A DNA stretch of 13,547 bases from an uncultured Bdellovibrio sp. Lineage in GTDB: Bacteria; Bdellovibrionota; Bdellovibrionia; Bdellovibrionales; Bdellovibrionaceae. The notes under the pieces are model-generated. The model did not search any database. It saw nothing but the letters and a program-made list of their open reading frames with translations, and was not told where the DNA came from. A program made the translations under genes and the position numbers. The DNA is taken from NCBI RefSeq assembly GCF_946478835.1, contig NZ_CAMLDV010000092.1, positions 1-13,547 on the forward strand, in the 5' to 3' direction. The first letter of the stretch is position 1. The number at the start of each line of letters is the position of its first letter. Positions 1 to 7,893 of the stretch are shown piece by piece.

Positions 1-1793
1 TTGTCGATGAAGTTCACATCAATATAGTACCAAGTGTTCTTACTGATGTTCACAAGCGGATTGATAATGAAACCAAAGTACGCTTCATCAACGAAGTATT
101 TGTTATACACAAGGTTGTAAACAGGCTTGATGCTCTCCGCGATTTTCTTCGGAGTGTCCGGAGATTTCACATAGAACTGATAAGCCACGATAGCAGAGAT
201 CAAAGCCAAACCAACTGATACGCCCATCAAAGTCCATTCAGTCGTGTGCTCAATCGGCTGCCATCCAGGGATTGGAGAAATAAGCGGATGCAACCAGTGC
301 TCCCACACGTTTGGAATATGACCCAAACCTTCGCCAATCACATGCGGAATTCCGATCCATCCACCGATCACAGAAAGAACTGCAAGAACGATCAAAGGAA
401 TCGTCATCAACGCTGGAGACTCATGCGGATGAACTTCTTTAGGAACACGGCTCTTACCCCAGAAAGTCAAAGCCATCAAACGAGTCATATAGAATGCCGT
501 CAAAGTGGCACCCAAAGCACCCGCCGCCCACAACACTGGAGAACCCATTGGTGAGTTGAATGCATAAGCCAAGATTTCATCCTTAGAGAAGAAACCCGCA
601 AATGGTGGCATACCGATAATTGCCAACCAACCAAGAAGGAACGTGATGTGCGTGATAGGCATGTATTTTTTGAGTCCGCCCATCTTACGAATATCTTGTT
701 CTTCGTGCATCGCGTGGATCACAGAGCCGGAACCCAAGAACATCAAAGCTTTAAAGAAAGCATGAGTCATCAAGTGGAACATCGCTGCTCCGAAAGCACC
801 CACACCGCATGCGAGGAACATGTAACCAAGTTGTGACACTGTAGAGTAAGCCAAAACTTTTTTGATATCCCATTGGGTCATACCAATTGTCGCTGCAAAA
901 ACCGCTGTCGCCGCACCAATGATCGCAATCACCATCATTGTGTTAGGAGCCATGATGAAGAGCGGATTCAAACGAACGATCATGTACACACCGGCTGTTA
1001 CCATCGTCGCGGCGTGGATCAACGCTGAAACGGGAGTTGGACCGGCCATCGCGTCTGGAAGCCAAACATACAATGGAATCTGTGCTGATTTACCAGTCGC
1101 ACCGATGAATAAGAACAATGTTCCCAAAGTCACCGCACCCAACCAAGAAGACTCAACCACAGTTGGTGCCAAAGCATTCAACTCGTGGAAGTTCAAAGTT
1201 CCGAATGTGATGAAAAGAACGAACATACCAAGAAGGAAAGCCGCGTCCCCGATACGGTTTGTAACGAAGGCTTTCATACCTGCCGCCGCTTTTTCTTTGT
1301 CTGTGAACCAGAAACCGATCAACAAGTAAGAGCAAAGACCTACGCCTTCCCAACCCACAAACATCACAAGCAAGCTGTCGCCAAGAACGAGCAACAACAT
1401 GTTGAAGATGAAAAGATTCAAGTAAGCGAAGTATTTCGCAGCACCTTTATCGTGGTGCATGTAACCGATTGAAAACATGTGGATCAAAGTACCCACACCT
1501 GTCACAACCAAGATCATGATCGCGCTGATTTGATCGATTACAAATCCAGCGTTGATTTTAAATTTATCAACCGCCATCCACTCAAAGAAGCTCACAGCGA
1601 TTCTGCGAGTTTCTTCGGGCATTGCCACAAGATCCAACACCAACAAGATTGAGCTGATGAAAGAGATTGCGATAGCGACTGTTGCGATCACACCTGCAAC
1701 GTTTGCAGAGTGTTTTTTATAACGAGTTCCGTTGATAAGGAAACCTACAAACGGAGCGAGGATCAAAAGGGCCATTAAAAGAGAATGAGTCAC
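1..1793 (-). CDS. nuoL: NADH-quinone oxidoreductase subunit L, C-terminus cut by window edge
   Basis: This is the distal antiporter-like proton-pumping subunit of complex I, in the inner membrane. About 597 residues are visible and the frame is still open at base 1. Bacterial NuoL is usually a little over 600 residues, so only the last part (final membrane helix region) is missing. Family signatures are clear: GWEGVGLCSYLLIGFW with the conserved Glu at residue 149, TGKSAQIPLYVWLPDAM with Lys235, ALIHAATMVTAGVYM with His260, and FFSKDEIL with Lys404. These match the Glu/Lys/His residues of the proton channel in known NuoL. I chose the GTG at 1793-1791 because AAGGGA lies seven bases upstream; a downstream ATG at codon 7 has no comparable site. 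It begins 10 bases after the nuoK stop, so it belongs to the same operon. NuoM and NuoN are homologous, but the length and the position after nuoK favour NuoL. Confidence 0.96.
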   Translation of the reverse strand, partial: MTHSLLMALLILAPFVGFLINGTRYKKHSANVAGVIATVAIAISFISSILLVLDLVAMPEETRRIAVSFFEWMAVDKFKINAGFVIDQISAIMILVVTGVGTLIHMFSIGYMHHDKGAAKYFAYLNLFIFNMLLLVLGDSLLVMFVGWEGVGLCSYLLIGFWFTDKEKAAAGMKAFVTNRIGDAAFLLGMFVLFITFGTLNFHELNALAPTVVESSWLGAVTLGTLFLFIGATGKSAQIPLYVWLPDAMAGPTPVSALIHAATMVTAGVYMIVRLNPLFIMAPNTMMVIAIIGAATAVFAATIGMTQWDIKKVLAYSTVSQLGYMFLACGVGAFGAAMFHLMTHAFFKALMFLGSGSVIHAMHEEQDIRKMGGLKKYMPITHITFLLGWLAIIGMPPFAGFFSKDEILAYAFNSPMGSPVLWAAGALGATLTAFYMTRLMALTFWGKSRVPKEVHPHESPALMTIPLIVLAVLSVIGGWIGIPHVIGEGLGHIPNVWEHWLHPLISPIPGWQPIEHTTEWTLMGVSVGLALISAIVAYQFYVKSPDTPKKIAESIKPVYNLVYNKYFVDEAYFGFIINPLVNISKNTWYYIDVNFID

Positions 1794-1803
1794 GGCTGTT
1801 CCC

Positions 1804-2127
1804 TTATCCTTTCAAATGCTCAAAGAAGCGGATGTTAACTTCGTTGAATCGTTTAAAGATCGACACTGCCAACGCCAAACCGACTGCTGCTTCCGCTGCA
1901 GCGATTGTCATGACGAAAAACACCATGATGTGTCCATCTAAAAGACCCAAGAATTTGCTGAAGGCTACGAACGTCAAGTTCACAGAGTTCAACATCAATT
2001 CAATCGACATCAAAAGAACGATCACGTTACGGCGAAGAAGAACTCCGGCCATTCCTGTGACGAACAAAAGAGCTGCCAAAACCAAATAGTGAGTCAGACC
2101 AATGTTGTTGATGATCTCAGTGTTCAT
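1804..2127 (-). CDS. nuoK: NADH-quinone oxidoreductase subunit K
   Basis: A small membrane subunit of complex I (MrpC-like) that helps form the proton path between the quinone site and the antiporter subunits. At 107 residues it has normal family length and three hydrophobic helices (about 13-31, 35-56 and 66-91). The two conserved membrane glutamates are present: Glu43 in LLMSIELMLNSVNL and Glu79 in IAAAEAAVGLAL, equivalent to the Glu36/Glu72 pair of E. coli. The frame stays open ten codons further upstream, but that extension lies inside nuoJ. The ATG at 2127 gives the family-like N-terminus MNTEIINNIG and has AAAGGTGG just before it. The start overlaps the last 11 bases of nuoJ, which suggests translational coupling. 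Identification is secure; the start is well supported. Confidence 0.96.
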   Translation of the reverse strand: MNTEIINNIGLTHYLVLAALLFVTGMAGVLLRRNVIVLLMSIELMLNSVNLTFVAFSKFLGLLDGHIMVFFVMTIAAAEAAVGLALAVSIFKRFNEVNIRFFEHLKG

Positions 2128-2653
2128 GTGTTCCACCTTTACTGCGTGCAAGGGCAACAGCTCCGACGGCGATCACAAGAAGCAAAACGCCCAAAGCTTC
2201 AAATCCAAAGATATATTTTGTGAAAAGGATATGGCCCAACGCTTTCGTTGCTTCCATTCCTGTTCCCGTTGTCACTGGATTGTCCGTTGTCTTTTCAGTC
2301 AAAAGACCTACTGACATTGCAATCGCACCAACAACAAGTCCCGCAAGCAAACCTACAGAGGCGATTTTCACTCCACCTGTAAACTTACCGCGCGTAAACG
2401 CTTGAAGATCTTTCTTTAAGTCGAAGAGCATGATCACCATAACGAAGAGGACCATGACCGCTCCGGCGTAAACGATCAGCTGAACACCGGCGATAAAGTA
2501 AGCGTTTAAAGTTACAAACAAAGCCGACACACCCACCATCGTCATTGCCAAGCAAAGAGCCGAGTAGATCGGGTTCGACATAAGGATCACACTCAGGCCG
2601 CTGACCAGAGTGACGATCGCTAGAAACCAAAATAGAAAAGCATCTGCTGTCAC
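2117..2653 (-). CDS. nuoJ: NADH-quinone oxidoreductase subunit J
   Basis: A membrane subunit of complex I (ND6-type) that connects the quinone-reaction module to the proton pumps. The 178-residue product has about five hydrophobic helices and the family core AGVQLIVYAGAVMVLFVMV at residues 55-73, with the conserved Tyr62 on the mobile helix. The C-terminus is short and polar, ending SKGGTHEH. Translation starts at a GTG (2653-2651), supported by GAGGAG six bases upstream, which itself lies just past the nuoH stop. Only 10 bases separate it from nuoH. The nuoI gene that usually sits between nuoH and nuoJ in the E. coli order is absent here. Its 3' end overlaps nuoK. Confidence 0.96.
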   Translation of the reverse strand: MTADAFLFWFLAIVTLVSGLSVILMSNPIYSALCLAMTMVGVSALFVTLNAYFIAGVQLIVYAGAVMVLFVMVIMLFDLKKDLQAFTRGKFTGGVKIASVGLLAGLVVGAIAMSVGLLTEKTTDNPVTTGTGMEATKALGHILFTKYIFGFEALGVLLLVIAVGAVALARSKGGTHEH

Positions 2654-2663
2654 GTTAAACTCC

Positions 2664-3821
2664 TCACAAAGATGCGATGTAGATGATAAGCGCTGTTAAA
2701 ATAGTGTTTCCCAACGCCCATGGAAGAAGTGTCTTCCAACCAAAATCCATCAGCTGATCGTAACGGAAACGTGGAAGAGTCCAACGAACCCAGATGAACA
2801 CCCAAAGGAAGAATGCAAACTTGATGTTAAATACCAAGAAGTGAATCAGAGCGACCAAAGCACTTGCCCATGAAGGCGAAGAAGTTACAGACGCGGCCCA
2901 CTCTTGAACTTGCGCTACAGAAACATAAGGAATGCTGTAACCACCAAAGAAGAACAAAGCCATCAAGCCCGACGCGATCATCATGTGACCATATTCACCG
3001 ATGAAGAACATGTTGAACTTAAAGCCGCCGTACTCTGTGTGGAAACCGGCAACAAGCTCAGACTCACCCTCTGCCAAGTCGAATGGCAAACGGTTGGATT
3101 CTGCGAATGTCGTTGTAAAGAACAACAAAGCTGCAAGAGGTTGATAGAAGATACCCCAGTTCGGGATGTACGGAGAAGAAACCGTGTAACCCATGAACGA
3201 AAAAGTCAAAGGACCTTGTTGAGCTATCGTCATCGCTGTCAAATCAAACGTTCCGTAAAGCATGATCACGCCAACGATTGAAAGACCCAGTGCTAGTTCA
3301 TAAGAGATCGTTTGCGCTGATGCGCGAAGAGCACCCATCAAAGAGTATTTGTTTCCTGATCCCCAACCCGCCATCAACAATGTGTAAGCAGCCAAAGAAG
3401 AAACACCCAAGATGAAAACGATACCAACGCCGATATCATAACCTTGAACTAAGAAAGAGTACGGACCCCAAGTTGTGCCGAACATTTCAAACGTGCCCAC
3501 TTGAATTGGCGTCGACATTGGGATTGCAGAGAATGCCACCGCACCTGGAATCAACGCAAACACAGGAGCTGCGTAATACAACAATGGTTTTGCTGTATCA
3601 GGAACGAAGTTTTCTTTCGTCAAGAATTTCACCGCATCGGCCAAAAGCTGCATCAAACCCAAAGGTCCAACGCGGTTTGGTCCCAAACGATTTTGGATGA
3701 AGGCAGATCCACGACGCTCAAGCCACACAAGGATAGGAACTGCTTGAACCATCATCAAAAAGATGACGACAAGTTTTAAACCGTTAACGGTTATTTCGAA
3801 AATATCTTTACCCATGCCCAT
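2664..3821 (-). CDS. nuoH: NADH-quinone oxidoreductase subunit H
   Basis: The membrane subunit of complex I (ND1-type) that docks the peripheral arm and forms much of the quinone chamber. Family signatures are plain: LERRGSAFIQNRLGPNRVGP at residues 34-53, with Glu35 and the Arg pair, and AESNRLPFDLAEGESELVAG at 240-259, whose acidic loop lines the quinone cavity, followed by FHTEYGGFKFNMFF. WVRWTLPRFRYDQLM sits near the C-terminus. At 385 residues it is longer than E. coli NuoH (325); extra sequence lies in the loops around residues 95-130 and 195-225. The start is the ATG at 3821, four bases after the nuoA stop; a second ATG at codon 3 is a possible alternative. No strong ribosome binding site is visible (a GGGA lies eight bases upstream), so coupling to nuoA translation is likely. 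Confidence 0.97.
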   Translation of the reverse strand: MGMGKDIFEITVNGLKLVVIFLMMVQAVPILVWLERRGSAFIQNRLGPNRVGPLGLMQLLADAVKFLTKENFVPDTAKPLLYYAAPVFALIPGAVAFSAIPMSTPIQVGTFEMFGTTWGPYSFLVQGYDIGVGIVFILGVSSLAAYTLLMAGWGSGNKYSLMGALRASAQTISYELALGLSIVGVIMLYGTFDLTAMTIAQQGPLTFSFMGYTVSSPYIPNWGIFYQPLAALLFFTTTFAESNRLPFDLAEGESELVAGFHTEYGGFKFNMFFIGEYGHMMIASGLMALFFFGGYSIPYVSVAQVQEWAASVTSSPSWASALVALIHFLVFNIKFAFFLWVFIWVRWTLPRFRYDQLMDFGWKTLLPWALGNTILTALIIYIASL

Positions 3822-3825
3822 TGAT

Positions 3826-4194
3826 CTAGTCCCATTCCAATGCTTTTGATTTTACTTCCCAGAAAAGTCCGAAGATGAATACCGCGATGAAAACCATCAT
3901 CGAGATAAACACAAACGCACCCGCACCAGTCGCGATAAATTCACGGAAGGAAATTGCCCACGGATACATGAAGATGATCTCGATATCGAAAAGAATGAAA
4001 AGAATGGCAGTGAGGTAATACTTCACTGATACTTTTGTATCTTTCTTATCAAGAGCAGGAATACCGCACTCGTAAGGTTCGTATTTGATGGGATGATAGA
4101 TGGCTTTGCCGCCAGTTTTGCTTGCAACCCACAGTAAAAAAGCTCCAAAAAGAGCAATGAAAATGACGATGAATATGACTCCACCGAGTGGCAC
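3826..4194 (-). CDS. nuoA: NADH-quinone oxidoreductase subunit A
   Basis: A small membrane subunit of complex I (ND3-type) whose loop lies near the quinone site. The 122-residue product has three membrane helices. Its signatures are KYEPYECGIPA at residues 37-47, with Cys43 in the conserved loop, and FILFDIEIIFMYPWA at 66-79, with Asp70 and Glu72. I start it at the GTG at 4194-4192 rather than the TTG at 4206 (four codons longer), because that TTG overlaps GGAGGG at 4204-4199, which is the best ribosome binding site and is correctly placed for the GTG. It is the first gene of the nuo run, preceded by a plausible promoter in the gap shared with mfd. It is followed directly by nuoH rather than nuoB, an unusual order. 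Confidence 0.93.
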   Translation of the reverse strand: MPLGGVIFIVIFIALFGAFLLWVASKTGGKAIYHPIKYEPYECGIPALDKKDTKVSVKYYLTAILFILFDIEIIFMYPWAISFREFIATGAGAFVFISMMVFIAVFIFGLFWEVKSKALEWD

Positions 4195-4198
4195 TAGA

Positions 4199-4204
4199 CC
4201 CTCC
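4199..4204 (-). promoter_or_regulatory. Ribosome binding site of nuoA
   Basis: GGAGGG on the minus strand lies four bases before the GTG at 4194. It overlaps the first base pairs of the longer TTG-initiated reading frame, which decides the start in favour of GTG. Confidence 0.7.
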
Positions 4205-4221
4205 AAAGTTGTCGTTATTAT

Positions 4222-4264
4222 TTGGATTTCAATTAGTTATATATGCACCGTCACTGAAATCCAA
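4222..4264. repeat. Perfect 10-bp inverted repeat between nuoA and mfd
   Basis: TTGGATTTCA at 4222-4231 and its exact reverse complement TGAAATCCAA at 4255-4264 flank a 23-base AT-rich spacer. The centre (about 4243) falls on the back-to-back -10 candidates. The right arm contains the proposed -35 of nuoA. The layout suits a dimeric regulator binding two half-sites about three helical turns apart. It could also be a chance pairing in AT-rich DNA. No regulator family is identified. Confidence 0.5.
4236..4264 (-). promoter_or_regulatory. Candidate promoter of the nuoA-H-J-K-L operon
   Basis: On the minus strand, TATAAC (4241-4236) is a good -10 hexamer, five of six matches to TATAAT. It lies exactly 17 bases from TTGGAT (4264-4259), a weak -35 with three of six matches. 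Transcription would start near 4229, giving a leader of about 35 bases before the nuoA GTG. An overlapping TATATA at 4238-4243 could serve as a -10 for mfd on the other strand, although no good plus-strand -35 is seen. The two promoters could then not be occupied at the same time. This is assigned by eye using sigma-70 rules. Confidence 0.45.
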
Positions 4265-4269
4265 GAAAT

Positions 4270-7200
4270 ATGAATGGAAACAAGGCGATAAGCGTGGCAA
4301 GATCATTCCACTTCATGAAAGCGGAAATGACTCACACAAGGCTTGAAACCATCCTGGAAAGAGCCTTCGAAACAACTCGCGGAAAGATTCAAGTGACCGG
4401 AGCTTCATCTCCGCTCGCCCTTGCTTACTTTTTGTCGCAGACTTACTCTAAAAAAATCAACAGCTTGCCGCACTTAGTTGTTGTCGGAAGTCTGCAAGAT
4501 GCGAACAAACTTCAGCAGTTGATTGAGTTCTTCGACCCATCTCGTCAAACACATATTCTGCCTCCGTTTGATGTTTCTCCTTACTCAGGTCTTTATCCAA
4601 ACTCGAGAGTTGCTTCGGATCGAATTCAATTTCTCGCGAAAGCCCAGTCCGCCAAAGCCGGAGAAATCTTCATATCTCCCTCTGACGCACTGATGCAGAA
4701 AACCTTGCCGGTGAAAATCCTGAAGGACTACTCGCGAACTTTGAAGTCCGGCGATGAGCTTCCTGAAGACATCGCGGAGTTTTTAAATTCTCTAGGTTAT
4801 GTGTCAGCTCCGATGGTGGAGGATAAAGGTCAGTATGCTTTGCGCGGAGGGATCGTTGATATTTTCCCGCCGACGGAAGATCAGCCGGTGCGTTTGGATT
4901 TGTTCGGCGATCAAGTTGAATCCATCCGCTATTTCAGTATTTCAGATCAACGAAGCACCGATGAGTTGACGTCGTTTGTTTTAACTCCTGCGCGCGAAAT
5001 TCTTTTTCGCGATGAAAATCATGAAAGACTTTTGCAACGAGTTCGCGAAACTTTAGAAGGTCGTTCTGTCGACAAGGCCGATGCCGAAGAGATGCTTCGT
5101 TCGTTAGTTTTAAAAAATTCATTTCCGGGAATTGAATTTTTGCTTCCGTATTTTTATGGCGAGCTTTCTGGTCCTGCGGATCATTTTCCGGGAGCTGTGA
5201 ATTTATGGTTCTTAGATCCTGTTGAAATTTCTAGATGTGCAGACGAAACATGGTCTGAATTAAAAACAGATCTTGCGACAAGCGAGGCCCATGTCATTCG
5301 TCCTGATTTAAATTTACTCTACTCGTCTTTTGAGAAACTTTCTTTTCCACAAAACTCTCGCCAAGTTTATTTTTCTTCTTTGGAGTATTTGGAAGAGGAA
5401 AGTTCTGAAAACGCACAAGTAGAATATCGTACGTTCCTCACTCAGGATTTTACGAATTTAAGTCTCACAAATCCCGTGGGTTCTGAGTTGTGGCTGCAAG
5501 CTGCGACAAACAAACTTCATAAATGGAAAGATGACGGCTACAGAATTTTTATTGGAACCAAGAATCAATCCCACATTGAAAGATTGAAACTTGTTTTTGA
5601 TAAACTGGGATTAAAAGTCGCGCGCCCTGCAGAGGACGAATACCGCTGGGACTCTTGGCTTATGGAGCAAGATAGTGACACACATCTTGTTCACGTCATT
5701 CCTCATTATCTTTCGGAAAGCCTTCGTCTGGATGAAGAGAAAGTTATTTTTCTTCGCGATGAAGACTTCTATGGAAAGAAACAGCGCTCGCGCGAATCAT
5801 CAGGTGCTCAGGACTTTCAAAAACAAGCAAAGCGCTTAGCCTTCGGTGATTTAAAACCTGGCGACCTCGTTGCTCACGTCAAACATGGTGTGGGTCAATA
5901 CGAGGGACTCAAGATCATGAACATCGGTGGCGTTGAGTCCGAATACATCCAGGTTGGCTATAAAGATAAAGATAAACTTTATTTGCCTGTCTATCGTGTG
6001 GGCCAACTTCAAAAGTTTTCTGGCGCGGCGACGACAACGATCTTAGATAAACTTGGCGGTACGGCTTGGGAAAAAACCAAAGCTAAAGTTAAGGCGCACG
6101 TCCGCGACATCGCGGCCGATCTTCTTGCACTTTATGCGAAACGTGCCGAGATGCACAGACCTCCGTTTGTTTTTAAAGAAGAAGAGATTCAGCTTTTTGA
6201 AAACAGTTTCCCCTATGAAGAAACTGAAGATCAAATGCGCGCGATCAATGATATTTTGTCGGATCTTAAATCGACAAAACCTATGGATCGTCTTGTTTGT
6301 GGTGACGTAGGCTTTGGTAAAACTGAAGTGGCGATGCGGGCAGCATTCTTTGCCGTTCAAGCGAAAAAACAAGTGGCTCTGCTTGCGCCAACGACTGTTT
6401 TAACTTTCCAGCACTTTGAAACTTTGAAAAAACGTTTTGAAGGATGGCCTGTTGATATTCGTGTCTTAAACCGCTTCGTCACACCTTCTGAAGTGAAAAA
6501 GACTTTGCAGGATCTCAAAGACGGAAAAGTCGATATTATCGTCGGGACTCATAAACTTTTGGGCTCTTCAATTCAGTATAAAGATTTAGGTCTTCTTATC
6601 GTCGATGAAGAGCAAAAATTCGGTGTTACTCATAAAGAGAAAATCAAAAAGCTTAAAACAAGTGTTGATACTCTCACTTTGTCAGCGACTCCAATTCCAA
6701 GAACTTTGAATATGGCTCTTGTGGGAATTCGCGATTTAAGTCTTATCAATACGGCTCCTGTCGATCGTCTTCCAACAAGAACGTTTGTCACGAAGTTTGA
6801 TGAAGAAACAATTCGTAAAGCCATCACAGCTGAAATCTCTCGCGGCGGACAAGTTTATTTTATCCACAACCGTATTGAATCCATTTACGGATTGGTCGAC
6901 GAGATTCGCAGCATTGTTCCGGAAGCCCGCATTCGCGTAGGTCACGGACAAATGGAAGAGCACGAGCTAGAAAAAACCATGCTCGCTTTCTTCCATCACG
7001 AGATTGACGTTCTAGTTTGCACGGCTATCGTGGAATCTGGAATGGACGTTCCTCGCGCCAACACGATGTTCATTGATTCTGCTCACATGTTTGGTCTTTC
7101 ACAGCTTTATCAATTGCGCGGACGCGTAGGTCGAAGCAAAACGCGCGCTTACTGTTATTTGATGATGCCAAGAAATCGCAAACTCGATAAGGAACAACAA

Positions 7201-7836
7201 GAGCGTCTGAAGATCATTCAGGAAAACACAGCACTAGGAAGCGGAATCAAGATTGCTCAATACGATCTGGAACTTCGCGGCGCCGGAAATATTTTAGGCG
7301 AAGAACAATCGGGTCACATCAACTCTGTCGGTTATGAACTTTACATGGATCTTCTCAATGAGGCTTTGGCTGAAGCTAAAGGTGAAAAAGTTGAAGACAT
7401 GGATCTCGATCCAGAGATCAACTTAAGAATCCCTGCGATGATTCCAGATAATTACATCGCCGATATCCGCATTCGCTTAAGTTACTACAAGGCATTGGCA
7501 GACATTACTTCAGCAGACGATTTAGATCGCATCGAAGAAGAATTGCGCGATCAGTTCGGTCAAATTCCAGAACCAACTGTGAACTTGATGGGACTGATGC
7601 TGATCCGCCGTCAATGTAAAGAGCTCGGCGTTCGCGATATCAGTGCCGGATTGAAATCCGTCTCGTTGATCTTTACTGAAAAAACAAAATTAAAACCAGA
7701 GACCGTAATTCAACTCGCGGTTCGTGAAAGCAAAAAATACTCTCTCACTCCAGACAACCGCTTGAACATCAAACTTAGCAACATCACGTGGTCTGCAGTC
7801 CACGACGAACTAGAACAACTTCTTAAGCTAATTTAA
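4270..7836 (+). CDS. mfd: Transcription-repair coupling factor Mfd
   Basis: A DNA translocase that pushes stalled RNA polymerase off lesions and recruits UvrA for nucleotide excision repair, acting in the cytoplasm. The 1188 residues cover the usual full length. In order: the UvrB-like UvrA-binding region (about 25-350, with ALRGGIVDIFPP near 191-202), the RNA polymerase-interacting CarD-like domain (about 527-595, GDLVAHVKHGVGQYEG), a superfamily 2 motor with Walker A GDVGFGKT (678-685), DEEQ (779-782), LSATPIPRTLNMAL from 804 and QLRGRVGRS (948-956), then the C-terminal regulatory domain (about 1030-1180). The start is uncertain. The ATG at 4270 has only a weak purine stretch before it; a GTG at codon 9 has AAGG eight bases upstream, and ATGs at codons 16 and 20 are also possible. 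The gene is divergent from nuoA and convergent with the next gene. Confidence 0.97.
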   Translation: MNGNKAISVARSFHFMKAEMTHTRLETILERAFETTRGKIQVTGASSPLALAYFLSQTYSKKINSLPHLVVVGSLQDANKLQQLIEFFDPSRQTHILPPFDVSPYSGLYPNSRVASDRIQFLAKAQSAKAGEIFISPSDALMQKTLPVKILKDYSRTLKSGDELPEDIAEFLNSLGYVSAPMVEDKGQYALRGGIVDIFPPTEDQPVRLDLFGDQVESIRYFSISDQRSTDELTSFVLTPAREILFRDENHERLLQRVRETLEGRSVDKADAEEMLRSLVLKNSFPGIEFLLPYFYGELSGPADHFPGAVNLWFLDPVEISRCADETWSELKTDLATSEAHVIRPDLNLLYSSFEKLSFPQNSRQVYFSSLEYLEEESSENAQVEYRTFLTQDFTNLSLTNPVGSELWLQAATNKLHKWKDDGYRIFIGTKNQSHIERLKLVFDKLGLKVARPAEDEYRWDSWLMEQDSDTHLVHVIPHYLSESLRLDEEKVIFLRDEDFYGKKQRSRESSGAQDFQKQAKRLAFGDLKPGDLVAHVKHGVGQYEGLKIMNIGGVESEYIQVGYKDKDKLYLPVYRVGQLQKFSGAATTTILDKLGGTAWEKTKAKVKAHVRDIAADLLALYAKRAEMHRPPFVFKEEEIQLFENSFPYEETEDQMRAINDILSDLKSTKPMDRLVCGDVGFGKTEVAMRAAFFAVQAKKQVALLAPTTVLTFQHFETLKKRFEGWPVDIRVLNRFVTPSEVKKTLQDLKDGKVDIIVGTHKLLGSSIQYKDLGLLIVDEEQKFGVTHKEKIKKLKTSVDTLTLSATPIPRTLNMALVGIRDLSLINTAPVDRLPTRTFVTKFDEETIRKAITAEISRGGQVYFIHNRIESIYGLVDEIRSIVPEARIRVGHGQMEEHELEKTMLAFFHHEIDVLVCTAIVESGMDVPRANTMFIDSAHMFGLSQLYQLRGRVGRSKTRAYCYLMMPRNRKLDKEQQERLKIIQENTALGSGIKIAQYDLELRGAGNILGEEQSGHINSVGYELYMDLLNEALAEAKGEKVEDMDLDPEINLRIPAMIPDNYIADIRIRLSYYKALADITSADDLDRIEEELRDQFGQIPEPTVNLMGLMLIRRQCKELGVRDISAGLKSVSLIFTEKTKLKPETVIQLAVRESKKYSLTPDNRLNIKLSNITWSAVHDELEQLLKLI

Positions 7837-7893
7837 AAGGTGCCAGGGGATTTTTTGCGTCTATACCGCGTTACAAAAAAGTACGGCGTACCT
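7837..7893. other. Short convergent intergenic gap without a clear terminator
   Basis: These 57 bases separate the 3' ends of mfd and the envelope-protein gene. They contain two A/T runs (a T6 and an A6) and weak complementarities such as AGGT-GCC with GGC-gt-ACCT, which needs a bulge and a loop of about 30 bases. I see no compact GC-rich hairpin followed by T's on either strand, so the ends of both transcripts are not explained by a classic intrinsic terminator here. Confidence 0.4.

Noticed and set aside
862..1329. Plus-strand open frame of 155 codons opposite nuoL
   Set aside because: It lies wholly inside nuoL, whose conserved Lys235 and His260 motifs are read on the minus strand; the Ala/Ile/Val-rich product simply mirrors membrane-helix codons.
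7837..7893. Intrinsic terminator after mfd
   Set aside because: Only bulged, long-looped pairings exist; no compact stem precedes the T-run.
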